A DNA stretch of 64,000 bases from Kutzneria sp. 744 (GCF_000568255.1 NZ_KK037166.1:320312-384311); one strand, 5' to 3'; shown: positions 25,833-35,036, counted from the first letter of the stretch. Translations and numbers: made by a program. The notes: generated from the sequence alone by a model not told the origin.

Positions 25833-26356
25833 AACGGCCGATTCTATGCCGCACCTCGCTCAACCGATGCGGCCAGGCCCTGGGCTCGGCACTGGCCGGC
25901 GGGCCCGCCGTTCGGATATCAACAGAAACCAGCAACTGGTGGCGATCAACCACACCGTCACAGCACACAACGTGAGACGTCATCACCTATACCCACCAGT
26001 GAGGCAGTCCCCACTTCCCAGTCCCGACTTCTCAACTCCCCGACCCCGCACCCCTCACGAACCAACGCCCCCGCACCCCTCCCGGTGCCGCGGTGCTGAT
26101 GGCCTGGCCACCAACCCAACCCTCCGACGCCAACCACCCCAACCGCCGCTGCCGCGCCGGTCTCACCCCGCTCCCGAACCCCTGAAGCACCCCGCCCGCA
26201 CCCGCCTCCCATATCCCACCCACCCACCCTCCCTACCAACCGCCCAACCCCTGCACCACCCGTCCTGACCTGCGCAAACCCCAACACCTACCCCCGATTT
26301 GGAATCCCCTGAGACGATCATGTACTCTCTGTCCTGTCAGCAACGCTGACAACCCA
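25833..26356. other. Gene-free stretch with extreme C-over-G strand bias
   Basis: No gene is supported. From about 26000 to 26290 the plus strand is dominated by C and A with few G (runs such as ACCCCGCACCCC and CCACCCACCC). Antisense frames here are glycine/valine-rich and spurious. From about 26290 it becomes AT-richer (GATTTGGAATCCCC, TGTACTCTCTG), which may hold the tRNA promoter. Confidence 0.5.
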
Positions 26357-26439
26357 GTCCGGGTGGCGGAATGGCAGACGCGCTAGCTTGAGGTGCTAGT
26401 GCCCGCAAGGGCGTGGGGGTTCAAGTCCCCCCTCGGACA
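26357..26439 (+). tRNA. tRNA-Leu (anticodon GAG)
   Basis: The acceptor stem GTCCGGG pairs with CTCGGAC (one G-U). The D-arm, a long type II variable arm (TGCCCGCAAGGGCG) and the T-arm GGGGG-TTCAAGT-CCCCC are present. The anticodon loop TTGAGGT has GAG at 26390-26392, which reads CUC/CUU leucine codons. CCA is not encoded. The 3' part is partly duplicated immediately downstream. Confidence 0.95.
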
Positions 26440-26467
26440 CGTGGGGGTTCAAGTCCCTGGGGACACC
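26412..26467 (+). repeat. Direct repeat of the tRNA-Leu 3' end (possible integration scar)
   Basis: CGTGGGGGTTCAAGTCCC at 26412-26429, within the tRNA variable/T-arm, recurs exactly at 26440-26457, directly after the tRNA. The second copy continues GGGGACACCA, resembling a tRNA 3' end with CCA. Duplicated tRNA 3' ends are the usual trace of site-specific integration of genomic islands. The mobile cargo lies just to the right. Confidence 0.7.
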
Positions 26468-26507
26468 AACCCCGGTGAGGACCCGACAGTCGGGCACACT
26501 GACGGTC

Positions 26508-27756
26508 ATGGCGGGTGACTCGGAGACTCACAACCTGGTCAGCGGGACCGTGCTAGGAACCTCCTGCAGGCTGGGCGGATCGACACAGTCACTGTCAACC
26601 ACGCTGGCCGTGTGCCGGTGATACCGAGGCAGCTCCCGGCCGCTTCCAGTCTGTTCACCGGCCGGAAGAACGAGCTGGATCGGCTCACAGCAGCACTCGA
26701 TGCCCAGTCCGAGCACGGCTCCACAGTGGTGATCTCCGCGGTCGGCGGCGCCGGCGGACTCGGCAAGACGTGGTTGGCGTTGCACTGGGCCCACCACCAC
26801 GAGGACCGGTTCCCAGACGGTCAGCTCTTCGTCGACCTGAGAGGTTTCGATCCCAGCGACAATCCGATGCCATCCTACGAGGCGGTGCGCGGCTTTCTGG
26901 ACGCTCTGGGTGTCGCTGCCGACGACGTACCCGCGGAGCTCGCCGCGCAGCTCGGGCTCTACCGCAGCCTCGTAGCGAAACGACGGATGCTCATCGTGCT
27001 TGACAATGCGCGGGACAGTGCGCAGGTAGCACCCTTGCTGCCAGGAGACTCCTCATGCACAGTCCTGGTGACCAGCCGGGACCGCATGTCGGAACTGGTG
27101 ACCCGGCACAGCGCCAACCCCGTGACCTTGGAAGCGCTCGACGAACGCCAGTCGCGGGTACTGCTGTCCCGCCGACTGGGGGCAGAGCGACTCGCGGCCG
27201 AGCCCGCAGCGGTGACGGAGTTGGTGCATTGGTGTGCGGGACTGCCCTTGGCGTTGAGCATCGTGGCCAGCCGCGCCATGCTCGCCCCACAGATTCCGCT
27301 GGCGGATCTAGCTGCGGAGTTGCGTGACACCTCATCCCGGTTGAGCGCGCTGGACGAGGGCGAGCCGGCCGCCAATCTGAAGGCTGTGTTGTCGTGGTCG
27401 TACCGGGCACTGCCCGCGGGACAGGCCAGGGTGTTCACGATGCTGGGCCTTGCTCCGGGGGCCGACATCAGTTTGTCTGCTGCCGCTAACTTGGTCGGCT
27501 TGCCAGAACATGAGACGGTGTCAGTCCTGCGGGCGCTAGAGCGCGTGTCGCTCGTGCAGCAGCACTCCTCCAAGCGCTACAGCATGCACGACCTCGTGCG
27601 CCTATACGCGAAAACGCAAGCGGACGCCGCCGAAGGCGAACGGGGCATGCGGCGACTGGTGGTCTTCGCCTGTCACACCGCGCACGCTGCCGACCGGCTC
27701 ATCGCGCCAAACCATGCTCCTATCGATCTCGACGAGGGGTCTGCTGCACGAGTAGG
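26508..27756 (+). pseudogene. NB-ARC/STAND regulator, frameshifted near the start and cut by an IS3 element
   Basis: From ATG 26508 the frame reads MAGDSETHNLVSGTVLG, the usual opening of AfsR-like NB-ARC proteins. It then needs a one-base shift near 26560 to continue as the NB-ARC domain. That domain includes Walker A GAGGLGKTW, RRMLIVLDNARDSAQVAPLL, and the MHDLVRLYA winged-helix motif. Homology ends at about 27756, where an IS3 element starts, so the TPR half is missing. It is about half identical by eye to the intact regulator at 5862-8186. It marks the left edge of an IS-mediated deletion. Confidence 0.85.
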
Positions 27757-27768
27757 TGACAGTGGTAG

Positions 27769-28629
27769 TCACGCAGCCTGGCTGGCTGACGTGGTCATGA
27801 TTGCTTCGTATTCGATGGGGGTCAACCGGCTGAGGGCGGCTTGGCGTCTGCGGCGGTGGTAAGTGCGTTCGATCCAGGCCACGATCGCGGTCCGCAGTTC
27901 GGTGCGGGTGGACCAGGTGCGCCGGTTGAGAACGTTGTTCTGTAGCAACGCGAAGAAGCTTTCCATCGCGGCGTTGTCGCCCGCGGCGCCGACCCGGCCC
28001 ATCGAGCCAGTCAGGCCGTGACGCGCGAGCGCGCGGACGAACTTTCTTGATCGAAATTGCGATCCGCGGTCGGTGTGCACCACGCAACCGGCGACGCCGT
28101 CACGCCTGGCGACGGCGTTGGTCAGCGCGGTGACGGCGAGGCGAGACTTCATCCGGGAGTCGATGGAGTAGCCCACGATCCGGTTGGAGCAGACGTCCTT
28201 GACCGCGCACAGATACAGCTTTCCTTCGGCGGTGCGGTGTTCGGTGATGTCGGCCAGCCACAGCCGGTTCGGCGCGGTGGCGGTGAACTCGCGGCGGACC
28301 AGGTCGTCGTGGACCGGCGGGCCGGCCTTCTTGCCGTTGCGGCCGCGTTTCTTGCCGAATGCGCTCCACCAGCCCATGGCCGAACAGATCCGCCACGCGG
28401 TCCGATCCGCCATCGACAGGCCGGCGTCGCGGGCCTCATCGGCGAGGAACCGGTAGCCGAACTCCGGATCGTCGCGGTGCGCGTCGAACAACGCGTCCGC
28501 CCGGTATGCCCCGGCCAGTTCGGCGTCGGTGACCGGGCGGGCACGCCATCGGTAGTACGGCTGTCGAGCGATGTTCAGGACCCGGCACGTCACCGCGACC
28601 GGGACACCGTCCGCGGCCAGCTCGCTCAC
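27769..28629 (-). CDS. IS3-family transposase OrfB (DDE integrase core)
   Basis: This 286-residue protein has the DDE residues in NRLWLADITEH, GCVVHTDRGSQFRS and DNAAMESFFALLQNN. The C-terminus (WIERTYHRRRRQAAL) is typical of IS3 members. Its GTG start overlaps the orfA stop (GTGA), so it may be made by coupling or by programmed frameshifting into a fusion. Confidence 0.9.
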   Translation of the reverse strand: MSELAADGVPVAVTCRVLNIARQPYYRWRARPVTDAELAGAYRADALFDAHRDDPEFGYRFLADEARDAGLSMADRTAWRICSAMGWWSAFGKKRGRNGKKAGPPVHDDLVRREFTATAPNRLWLADITEHRTAEGKLYLCAVKDVCSNRIVGYSIDSRMKSRLAVTALTNAVARRDGVAGCVVHTDRGSQFRSRKFVRALARHGLTGSMGRVGAAGDNAAMESFFALLQNNVLNRRTWSTRTELRTAIVAWIERTYHRRRRQAALSRLTPIEYEAIMTTSASQAA

Positions 28630-28934
28630 GAGCGGGTAAAGCCTTTTCCCGGCAGGTTCGCCTGCGACAGATACGCCGTCGCCCGGCGCAGGACCTCGTT
28701 CTCCTGCTCGAGCAGTTTGATCCGCTTACGGGCCTCGTGCAGCTCGGCCGAGTCACTCTTGCTCACACCGGGGTTGACGCCCTCGTTGGCGTCGGCCTGG
28801 CGCAGCCACTTGAACAGTGTCATCGGGTGGACCCCGAAGTCCTTCGCGATCTGCTCGACGGTCACACCGGGCTCACGGTCCCGAGCGACCCGCACGACAT
28901 CGTCGCGGAACTCCTGAGGGTAGGGCTTGGGCAC
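28626..28934 (-). CDS. IS3-family transposase OrfA (helix-turn-helix)
   Basis: This 102-residue protein starts at GTG 28934 with GGGAGGATGTCGCT upstream. It has the IS3/IS911-type HTH (YPQEFRDDVVRVARDREPG, VEQIAKDFGVHPMTLFKWL) and a leucine-zipper region (IKLLEQENEVLRRATAYLSQ). It binds the element ends and partners OrfB. Confidence 0.88.
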   Translation of the reverse strand: MPKPYPQEFRDDVVRVARDREPGVTVEQIAKDFGVHPMTLFKWLRQADANEGVNPGVSKSDSAELHEARKRIKLLEQENEVLRRATAYLSQANLPGKGFTRS

Positions 28935-28984
28935 AGCGACATCCTCCCAGCTCGCCGTCACGGCAAGCCAACTCAGATGTCACC

Positions 28985-29437
28985 AATCCGTGCAGCAGAC
29001 CCAGGTGATGTCCGCGACCCACAGCTCGTTCGCCCGCGTCGCCGTGAAGTCACGTTCCACCAGGTCAGTCGGCCTTCCTGTCTCCGGCGCCGGCCGCGTC
29101 GTGCGAGGAGACGTGTCACGGAGCAGGCCGCGTAACCCGGCCTCGCGCATGAGCCGCTCGACCGTGCACCGGGCCACCTGCACACCCTGCCGGTTCAGCT
29201 GCGCCCAGACTTTCCTGGCCCCGTAGACGCTGTAGTTCGCCTCCCACACCCGTGTGATCTTCTCGGTCAGCTCCCGGTCGGACGCCGCACGCGCGGACTC
29301 GGGGCGGGTCTTGGCGGCATAGTAGGTCGACGGTGCGATCTGGGCAGGCGTGCCCTCGAGCACCCGCAGGACCGGCTGGACACCGTGCTCCTTCCGTTGG
29401 GAGTCAACGAACTCGACCTTCATCGCGATGGACGGTC
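28985..29437 (-). pseudogene. IS3 OrfB, N-terminal fragment
   Basis: From MKVEFVDSQRKEHGVQPVLR at 29423 the frame encodes the first about 145 residues of OrfB (IAPSTYYAAKTRP, SVYGARKVWAQLNRQG, VARCTVERLMREAG, NELWVADIT). It then diverges at the junction with the other IS3. The catalytic core is mostly lost, so it is inactive. Confidence 0.88.
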
Positions 29438-29438
29438 C

Positions 29439-31647
29439 GTGAAGTCGGCCCGGGGCGCGGTATCGGCCGATGTGGCCGATCCGTTTCCCCGAGCCGCTTC
29501 CCGCACCCGGCGTGCCCCTTTCAAGGCACCGGGCGCTCCACAAGCCCCGCTGTGCTTGTCGTCTGTCCGTCAGGCAGTGGCCGTCCAGGGAGACGGGATG
29601 ACTGATCCCCGATATCGGTAACGAGTAGTGCTCACCTTCTCGGGGTCGAACAGCTCCCGATCCTGCCCCGTGGGCCACCATCCACCACCGCAGTAGTGGC
29701 GGCGCAGCTCGGTCCACCTGGACCGGCGGTGTTTCCGGCGGATCCATCGCCATACCGTCGCGAACACATAATGGCTCAGGTAAGCGAAGGTCACCGACGA
29801 CACCCCGGGCCGGAAGTAGGCGCACCAGCCCCGCAACGCAGAGTTGAGCCTGCGTATCAGGTCGTCGATGGGCTGGTTCACCTCGACCTCGCGGCCGATC
29901 GTCTTCACCTTGGCCATGACCGCCTTGAGGGCTTTCTTGGACGGATAGGAGTAGACGTAGTGCTCGCGCGTGCCCTTCTTGCGATGACGCTGGATGCGCC
30001 ACCCGAGAAAGTCCAGGCCCTCATCGATGTGGGTGATCAGCGTCTTCTCCTGCGACAGGCGCAAACCCATCGTGGACAAGACCTCCGCGATGTCCTCCCG
30101 CAAGGCTTCCGCGTCTGCCCTGGCGCCCTTGATCACCAGGCACCAGTCGTCGGCATAACGCACCAGCTTGAAGTTCGGCAGGCCATGCCGCAGACGCTTG
30201 GCCTTCTCCGCCCTGCCCGTGGCCGGTCCACCCGGCAGCCGGGCTATATGCTCGTCCAGCACGGACAAGGCGATGTTGCTGAGCAACGGCGAGAGGATCG
30301 ACCCTTGCGGGGTGCCGGCGGTGGTCGACCTCAGCAGGCGATCCTCGCCGAGAATGCCCGACTTGAGGAACGCCTTCACCAGGGCAAGGACACGCTTGTC
30401 TCCGACTCGCGCCCGCACTCTGTCCATTAAGGACACATGCGAGATCTCGTCGAAACAGGCCTTGATGTCGCCTTCCACGATCCACTCATAGCATCGTGGT
30501 TTCGAGGTCAGGTAACGAATCTCAGCCACCGCGTCATGAGCCCGGCGCATCGGGCGGAACCCGTAGGAGCACGGGAGAAAATCCGCCTCGAAGATCGGCT
30601 CCAGCACCAGCTTCACCGATGCCTGGACCACCCGGTCGGTGATGGTAGCGATCCCCAACCGGCGCAGCTTCCCGCCCGCCTTGGGAATCATCCGCTCCCG
30701 CACCGGCAACGGCCGGAAACTACGATCCCGCAACGCAGACCGCAACCCGGCCAGATACTCCGACACCCCGACCCGCGCCACAATCGACGCGGCGGTGCGC
30801 CCGTCCACCCCGGCGGTCTTGGCACCCTTGTTGCCCCGCACCCGATCCCACGCCACCAACAGAAACGCGGGATCGGCCACCAAATTGAACAGGTCGTCGA
30901 ACTGCCGACGGGCATCCTCACGCGCCCACCGGTGCAGCTTGGTTTGGATCTCCAGTACCCGGCGCTCGGCCTTGAGCACGGCCCAGTCCAGATCGTCGGT
31001 GTTCACCAACGACATCCCTCCTGGCATTCCACTCTCCATCACTGCTGACTTGCTGGCTGTCTTCGCCCTGTGTCCGGCTTTCCCGGACCCCTCGGCGGGT
31101 CGTGACGCCCGCGACTACTACACAGCCGCCGCCCCACCCGGTCAGCCACCAGCCGGTAACGGACCTGCCCGCGACTGTCCTGGATGGACAGTCATCAGGC
31201 GACTGTCGGGTGGTTCCCACGTTCACCGCGTGATCGATCGATCAGGGAGGCGCCCAGCTGTACTCCGGCAGCATCGCCACGGCTACGCCGCAGGCTTTCA
31301 CCGTGGCCTCCTCGTCGGCGGAACTACCCGGCTTCGGAGTTGACATCCCGATCACGAGTCCTGGGATGTCACGCACTGCACACCGGCCCATATCCACCAG
31401 GTTGGAGCCGGCTTCGCTGTTACGGAGCGTCGAGCACTGGTTCACTCTCGTTGCACCTTCTGACCTCGCTCGACAGGCCCGCACCGTCTGGCAGTCCCAG
31501 CGCGACCTGCCTTTGTCGGGGCCGCTTGCCACCCTCTCCGGCGTTCCCCGGATCGGGCTGCCCCCGTGCTTCGATCAGGCCGCTGCGACGGCCTGACGGG
31601 AGCGGTCTCTCACCGCTCCTCGATCAACGCAGCGCCTCGTGGCGCAC
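29439..31647 (-). mobile_element. Complete group II intron inserted in an IS3 orfA
   Basis: On the minus strand the intron begins GTGCG at 31647 (group II GUGYG) and ends in AC at 29439 (AY). A domain V-like hairpin lies at about 29497-29538, with an AGC start, GGTGCC pairing with GGCAC and a central GAAA. The reverse-transcriptase gene sits in the presumed domain IV. Removing 31647-29439 joins GAGCT to GGACCG and restores the orfA ending FFAAELDRPSR-stop, which fixes the borders. Length is 2209 bases. Confidence 0.9.
29570..31006 (-). CDS. ltrA: Group II intron reverse transcriptase/maturase
   Basis: The start is put at GTG 31006, nine bases after AGGAGGG, giving the usual opening VNTDDLDWAVLKAERRVLE and 478 residues. 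Reverse-transcriptase blocks are present: GVDG, YRP-like SYGFRPMRRAHDA, GDIKACFDEI, GTPQGSILSPLLSNIAL and the catalytic YADD at 30158-30147. The maturase X domain follows, and a short C-terminal region contains RYRYRGS-type wording. It promotes splicing and retrohoming. The frame is intact, so the intron may be active. Confidence 0.92.
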   Translation of the reverse strand: MNTDDLDWAVLKAERRVLEIQTKLHRWAREDARRQFDDLFNLVADPAFLLVAWDRVRGNKGAKTAGVDGRTAASIVARVGVSEYLAGLRSALRDRSFRPLPVRERMIPKAGGKLRRLGIATITDRVVQASVKLVLEPIFEADFLPCSYGFRPMRRAHDAVAEIRYLTSKPRCYEWIVEGDIKACFDEISHVSLMDRVRARVGDKRVLALVKAFLKSGILGEDRLLRSTTAGTPQGSILSPLLSNIALSVLDEHIARLPGGPATGRAEKAKRLRHGLPNFKLVRYADDWCLVIKGARADAEALREDIAEVLSTMGLRLSQEKTLITHIDEGLDFLGWRIQRHRKKGTREHYVYSYPSKKALKAVMAKVKTIGREVEVNQPIDDLIRRLNSALRGWCAYFRPGVSSVTFAYLSHYVFATVWRWIRRKHRRSRWTELRRHYCGGGWWPTGQDRELFDPEKVSTTRYRYRGSVIPSPWTATA

Positions 31648-31946
31648 AGCTCCGCCGCGAAGAAAGACGCCGCTGACTTCAGGATCTGGTTCGCCCGACG
31701 CAGCTCACGCACTTCACGTTCCAACTCGGCGATCCTGGCCGCCTCCGTCGAGGCCGTCCCCGGCCGTGTCCTCTCGTCGGTCTCGGCCTGTTTCACCCAC
31801 GTCCGCAACGCCTCCGGGTGCACACCGAGCTGGTCGGCGATCCGTTTGATCGCCCCAGCCGCCGACGCGGGGTCTCGCCTGGCCTCGACTACCAGACGCG
31901 TGGCCCGCTACCGCAACTCGTCGGGGTACTTCCGTGGTGCCGCCAT
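31648..31946 (-). pseudogene. IS3 OrfA, 5' exon of the intron, with an in-frame stop
   Basis: From ATG 31946 the protein reads MAAPRKYPDELR, then TAG at 31910-31908, then RATRLVVEARRDPASAAG and the rest of an OrfA including HPEALRTWVKQAE. The expected codon is GAG (Glu), so one base change has created a nonsense mutation. The exon ends ...FFAAEL at the intron border. Confidence 0.85.
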
Positions 31947-31963
31947 GACTGTGAATCCTCCGG

Positions 31964-33016
31964 GTGTTCGATGTCTCCATCAAACCCGGGGCGGGACAAC
32001 CCGACCTGATTCAGCTGATTGCCGCGGTAGAGCTGCTACGCGAACATTGGTGCGAACCGCCGAGACCGTCCCAAATGGACCTGTCCACGCTGGTACAGCA
32101 ACTGCTCTCGCTCATCGCCCAGCACGGCGGCGCCAGGCCCGAAGAGGCGTATCGGGTGTTGTGCGGCCGCGGTGGTCCGTTCACCGCGGTACGCCCCCAA
32201 CAGTTCGCCGCCCTGCTACGCGAACTCGCGGAACGAGACGTGGTCGTACAGTCCGCCGACCGAACCCTGCTCACTGGCGCGAAAGGCGACCGCGAGGTCA
32301 ACCACTACACCTTCTACGCGGCGTTTCCGACCGCTGAGGAGTATCGGTTGGTCCATGGCGACACCACGCTCGGCACGATGCCCGTCGAGAACCCGATCCA
32401 CGAGGACCAGCTGGTGGTGTTCGCCGCACGGCGGTGGCGAGTGCTGGCAGTGCATGAAGAGGACAAACTCATCCAGCTAACCCCTGCCTCGGGCGGCAAG
32501 CCTGTGATCGTAGGGCCGTCATCAGGGCGGGTGCACGCCGTGGTCCGAACACGGATGCGGGCGATCCTGGCGGGTGACGAACACTTCCCATACCTGGACA
32601 GCACAGCGCAGCAGGCCCTCGAACAGGCACGCCGCGCATACGCGCAGCTCCGGCTCGACGAGGAATGCTTCGTCCGGGACGGCCAAGATGTGCTCGCCTT
32701 GCCGTGGACCGGCGACCTCGAACTGGGCACGCTCGCGCAACTCCTGGTTGGACAAGGTCTGGATGTCGCCGCACAGAATCTGGCCCTTGTTGTCGTCAAG
32801 GCCACTGTCGAAGACGTGAGGGTCGCCGTCCGATCGATCGCCGAGGCACCACCGCCCACCGAGGTTGACCTCGCTCGGGAGGTCCTGAACAAAGTCACCG
32901 CCAAATACGACCGTTGGCTGGGCGCCGACCTGCTCGCCGCCCAGTACGCCACCACGCACCTGGACTGTCCTGCCGCCGTAGAAGTGGCACGATCTCTCAT
33001 CGGCCTCGTCGCATAG
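31964..33016 (+). pseudogene. C-terminal part of a large DEAD/DEAH (Lhr-like) helicase
   Basis: Real homology appears to begin near 32000 (DLIQLIAAVELLREHWCEPP). The first dozen codons come from the IS end. The rest matches the C-terminal region of Lhr-type ATP-dependent helicases: DLSTLVQQLLSLIAQHGG, GDREVNHYTFYAAFPTAEEY, FAARRWRVLAV, VRTRMRAIL. All helicase motor motifs are missing, so this about 340-residue remnant cannot unwind DNA. The N-terminal part was presumably lost in the deletion that also removed the 3' half of the NB-ARC gene. Confidence 0.75.
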
Positions 33017-33377
33017 GGCCGAGCGGGACTGGGCGGGACTGGCGGGCCCCCGTGGACTGATCTACCTGATGTTGCCCCTGTCGCTGGACCGCCGTCGTAA
33101 GAAGCGAGGGCTTGACTGGACCCTCGCGCTCCGTACGGAGCACACACGGCAGGTGTCCGGCCGTTAGAGCGATCCGAGCATGTGAAGACCGATTTTTACG
33201 TCTAGTCCGTGAGGCAGGGCCTGTTCACAACGAGTCGTTCACCGAACACGTTGTATCACCGCGGGGATGATCCGCCTAAATTACTTAAACCATATGGAGT
33301 ATTTTTCGTCGTACTGGCAGGTAACAAACGAATAAGGAGTGATAGAAAGTTCATGACACCGCGGAGGACGATACAGC
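33017..33377. other. Gene-free, AT-rich control region before the sigma-like gene
   Basis: No gene is supported. The part at 33270-33350 is strikingly AT-rich for this genome (AAATTACTTAAACCATATGG, GTATTTTTCG, AACAAACGAATAAGGAG). It probably contains the promoter of the sigma-like/DUF6907/defence block. Confidence 0.5.
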
Positions 33378-34118
33378 ATGCCCTACAACGACCACCCGTC
33401 GAGCTTGGACATTGTCGAGCAGCGGTTCGTCGAGTTGACAAGGCCACCGATTGCTTTGAGTTTGGACTGTGCGACACTCGGTTGCGGCCTGCCGGAGCGC
33501 CTCATATGCCTTGACGAGTTGCGCGTTCTGCTACTCAAGGTACGTACTGCGTGGGTCACCAAAGACGCGGTCTGGAAGGAACTGGCGCGTCGCGCCCACA
33601 CGGAACCGGATCCGTGGGTGATGGCTGCGGCTGGGATGCTCCTGCCGGGACTGAAGCGTATCGCCGGCAGGTTGAGCCGCCAGTACCCCGGCGACAATCA
33701 AGATCTCGACTCGGAGATCCTCGGCGGGTTCTTCGAAGCGTTGGATCTCGTCGAGGCTGATCATCCGAAGGTTTATTCGCAGTTGTACATGGGCGCCTTC
33801 CGGCGTGGACATGAAGCGTGCTGTCGCGAGCGCCGGCTTGCGGCAAAGCGAGCTGAGCTGGACGAAGGACGCGTTGACACCTACCGCGCCCGCCAGGAAG
33901 GTCATCCCGACCTGCTGTTGGCGAATGCCGTCCTGGACAAGGCGTTGACCGCCGAACAGGCGGGACTCTTGTCTGACGTACACCTGGGCGGCATGAACTG
34001 CACGTGCGCAGCCGCGGCGCTGGGAGTGACTCCGCGCCGATGCCGCGCCCAGCTGGCGCAAGCGCAGCGCAAGTTGGTCGGATTTCTCGCCGAACGCGTG
34101 CCGGACATCGCGTCCTAA
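33378..34118 (+). CDS. Sigma-70-like regulatory protein of an integrative element
   Basis: This 246-residue protein starts at ATG 33378 after GGAGGACGATACAGC. The middle part (RQYPGDNQDLDSEILGGFFEAL, YMGAFRRGHEACCRER) resembles sigma region 2. The C-terminal part (AALGVTPRRCRAQLAQAQRKL) resembles a region 4 helix-turn-helix. Such sigma-like proteins are often carried by actinomycete integrative elements. Only a general role as a DNA-binding regulator of the following genes is inferred. Similarity is by pattern and not strong. Confidence 0.6.
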   Translation: MPYNDHPSSLDIVEQRFVELTRPPIALSLDCATLGCGLPERLICLDELRVLLLKVRTAWVTKDAVWKELARRAHTEPDPWVMAAAGMLLPGLKRIAGRLSRQYPGDNQDLDSEILGGFFEALDLVEADHPKVYSQLYMGAFRRGHEACCRERRLAAKRAELDEGRVDTYRARQEGHPDLLLANAVLDKALTAEQAGLLSDVHLGGMNCTCAAAALGVTPRRCRAQLAQAQRKLVGFLAERVPDIAS

Positions 34119-34194
34119 AGACGATGCGGCTCGGACGGTGTACCGGGTCCCGACGCACTCGATTGTGACAACTTCTCACCACGGAGTCCTTGCT

Positions 34195-34758
34195 ATGACA
34201 AACACCATTGCCGACGTCTCCCGCCTCACGCCCGATCAGCGCGCTGGCCACGCCTGCGTGTCGTGCCATCGCAGTCCCGTCGTGGCCAAATCCGTCGGCA
34301 AACTCGACGGCATCCACTTGATCGCCTGTGATGACCGACGCCGGAACCTGTGCGCCCGAGAGGTCTACTGGCTCGAAACACCCTGTCCCCGCTGGTGCTC
34401 AGGAGACCATCACGACGACGACATGACCGACGATCGAACCCACTTCTCCGACTGGCAGGGCGTCGTACTTCTAACGTTGGAGGATGGTGTGCGAATGACG
34501 TCTTCCGGAGAACACGATCGGCTGTGTCAGGCTGAATACGTTTCCGTGAGCTTGGAGCAAGGAGCTCGTGAAGTGTCGCCGCAGATCTGGTGCGGTAAGG
34601 GCGGAAGCTCCACGGGTTGGCACCTGACCGTCGAGGAGGCACGGGAATTCGCCACGGTCTTGAACGAGGCAGCGAGTCTCGCAGATGCTGCCACGCCGTG
34701 CGTTACATCCCAGGAGGCGCCAGCTGTGCCCACCGTGGCGGCAACACAGGCAGCGTGA
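34195..34758 (+). CDS. DUF6907-like protein of unknown function
   Basis: The start is ATG 34195, chosen over an upstream frame because CGGAGTCC precedes it. The protein has 187 residues. It contains a Cys/His-rich first half (CVSCHRSP, CPRWCSGDHHDDD) and a conserved-looking C-terminal block (WCGKGGSSTGWHLTVEEAREFATVLNEA). This resembles the DUF6907 proteins common in actinomycete accessory and integrative regions. The CxxC/H spacing suggests metal binding. A 278-base gene-free gap, which may contain a promoter, separates it from the defence operon. Confidence 0.65.
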   Translation: MTNTIADVSRLTPDQRAGHACVSCHRSPVVAKSVGKLDGIHLIACDDRRRNLCAREVYWLETPCPRWCSGDHHDDDMTDDRTHFSDWQGVVLLTLEDGVRMTSSGEHDRLCQAEYVSVSLEQGAREVSPQIWCGKGGSSTGWHLTVEEAREFATVLNEAASLADAATPCVTSQEAPAVPTVAATQAA

Positions 34759-35036
34759 CGACCGCGATGACGTCGCCGTGTCGCCGCGTGTAGTAGACGT
34801 CGACCGCGGTTGGTGGCAGTGGTGTTGTGCCGATCATCGACATGGATCCGGAGCGAACCGCACGCGCGATAGCACGGCACCCGACGACACGGCATTTCTC
34901 CAATAGTCATCTGGCGCACGCACGCGAATCAGCCGCCCATTGGACCAAACGGGTGCAGCCTGGCTCGAAGCCGCACAAAACGCTCCGAGGCCGACCTTAC
35001 AGTGGAGGCGTCGGCACACCGAGGAGGTTACATCGG

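Larger units (their letters stand above)
27757..28982 (-). mobile_element. IS3-family insertion sequence, intact open frames
   Basis: Two overlapping leftward genes (orfA, orfB) lie between TGACA at 27757 and TGTCA ending at 28982, short inverted ends. It interrupts the NB-ARC gene on the left and abuts the remnant of another IS3 on the right, so no target duplication is visible. Exact ends could shift by two or three bases. Confidence 0.8.
28985..31999 (-). mobile_element. Second IS3-family element: 3'-truncated, split by a group II intron
   Basis: orfA (31648-31946) and an orfB fragment (28985-29437) of one IS3 element flank a complete group II intron. The left end of the element is missing because orfB breaks off at ELWVADITWV, where the first IS3 begins. 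The right end probably lies at about 31980-32000 (CATCAAACCCGGGGCGGGAC) and abuts a helicase fragment. Confidence 0.8.

Noticed and set aside
25958-26287. Minus-strand Gly/Val/Arg-rich frame in the C-rich block
   Set aside because: Composition artefact of the biased strand; no start signal or family.
26440-26470. Second tRNA gene
   Set aside because: Only the T-arm and 3' end are repeated; no anticodon or D-arm, so it is a partial duplication.
33209-33514. Plus-strand frame starting in the AT-rich control region
   Set aside because: Overlaps the better-supported sigma-like gene, which has a GGAGG leader, and has no family likeness.
34827-35036. N-terminal extension of the first defence gene
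   Set aside because: No ribosome site at the upstream codon; the GTG at 35037 has GGAGG and begins the protein-like sequence.
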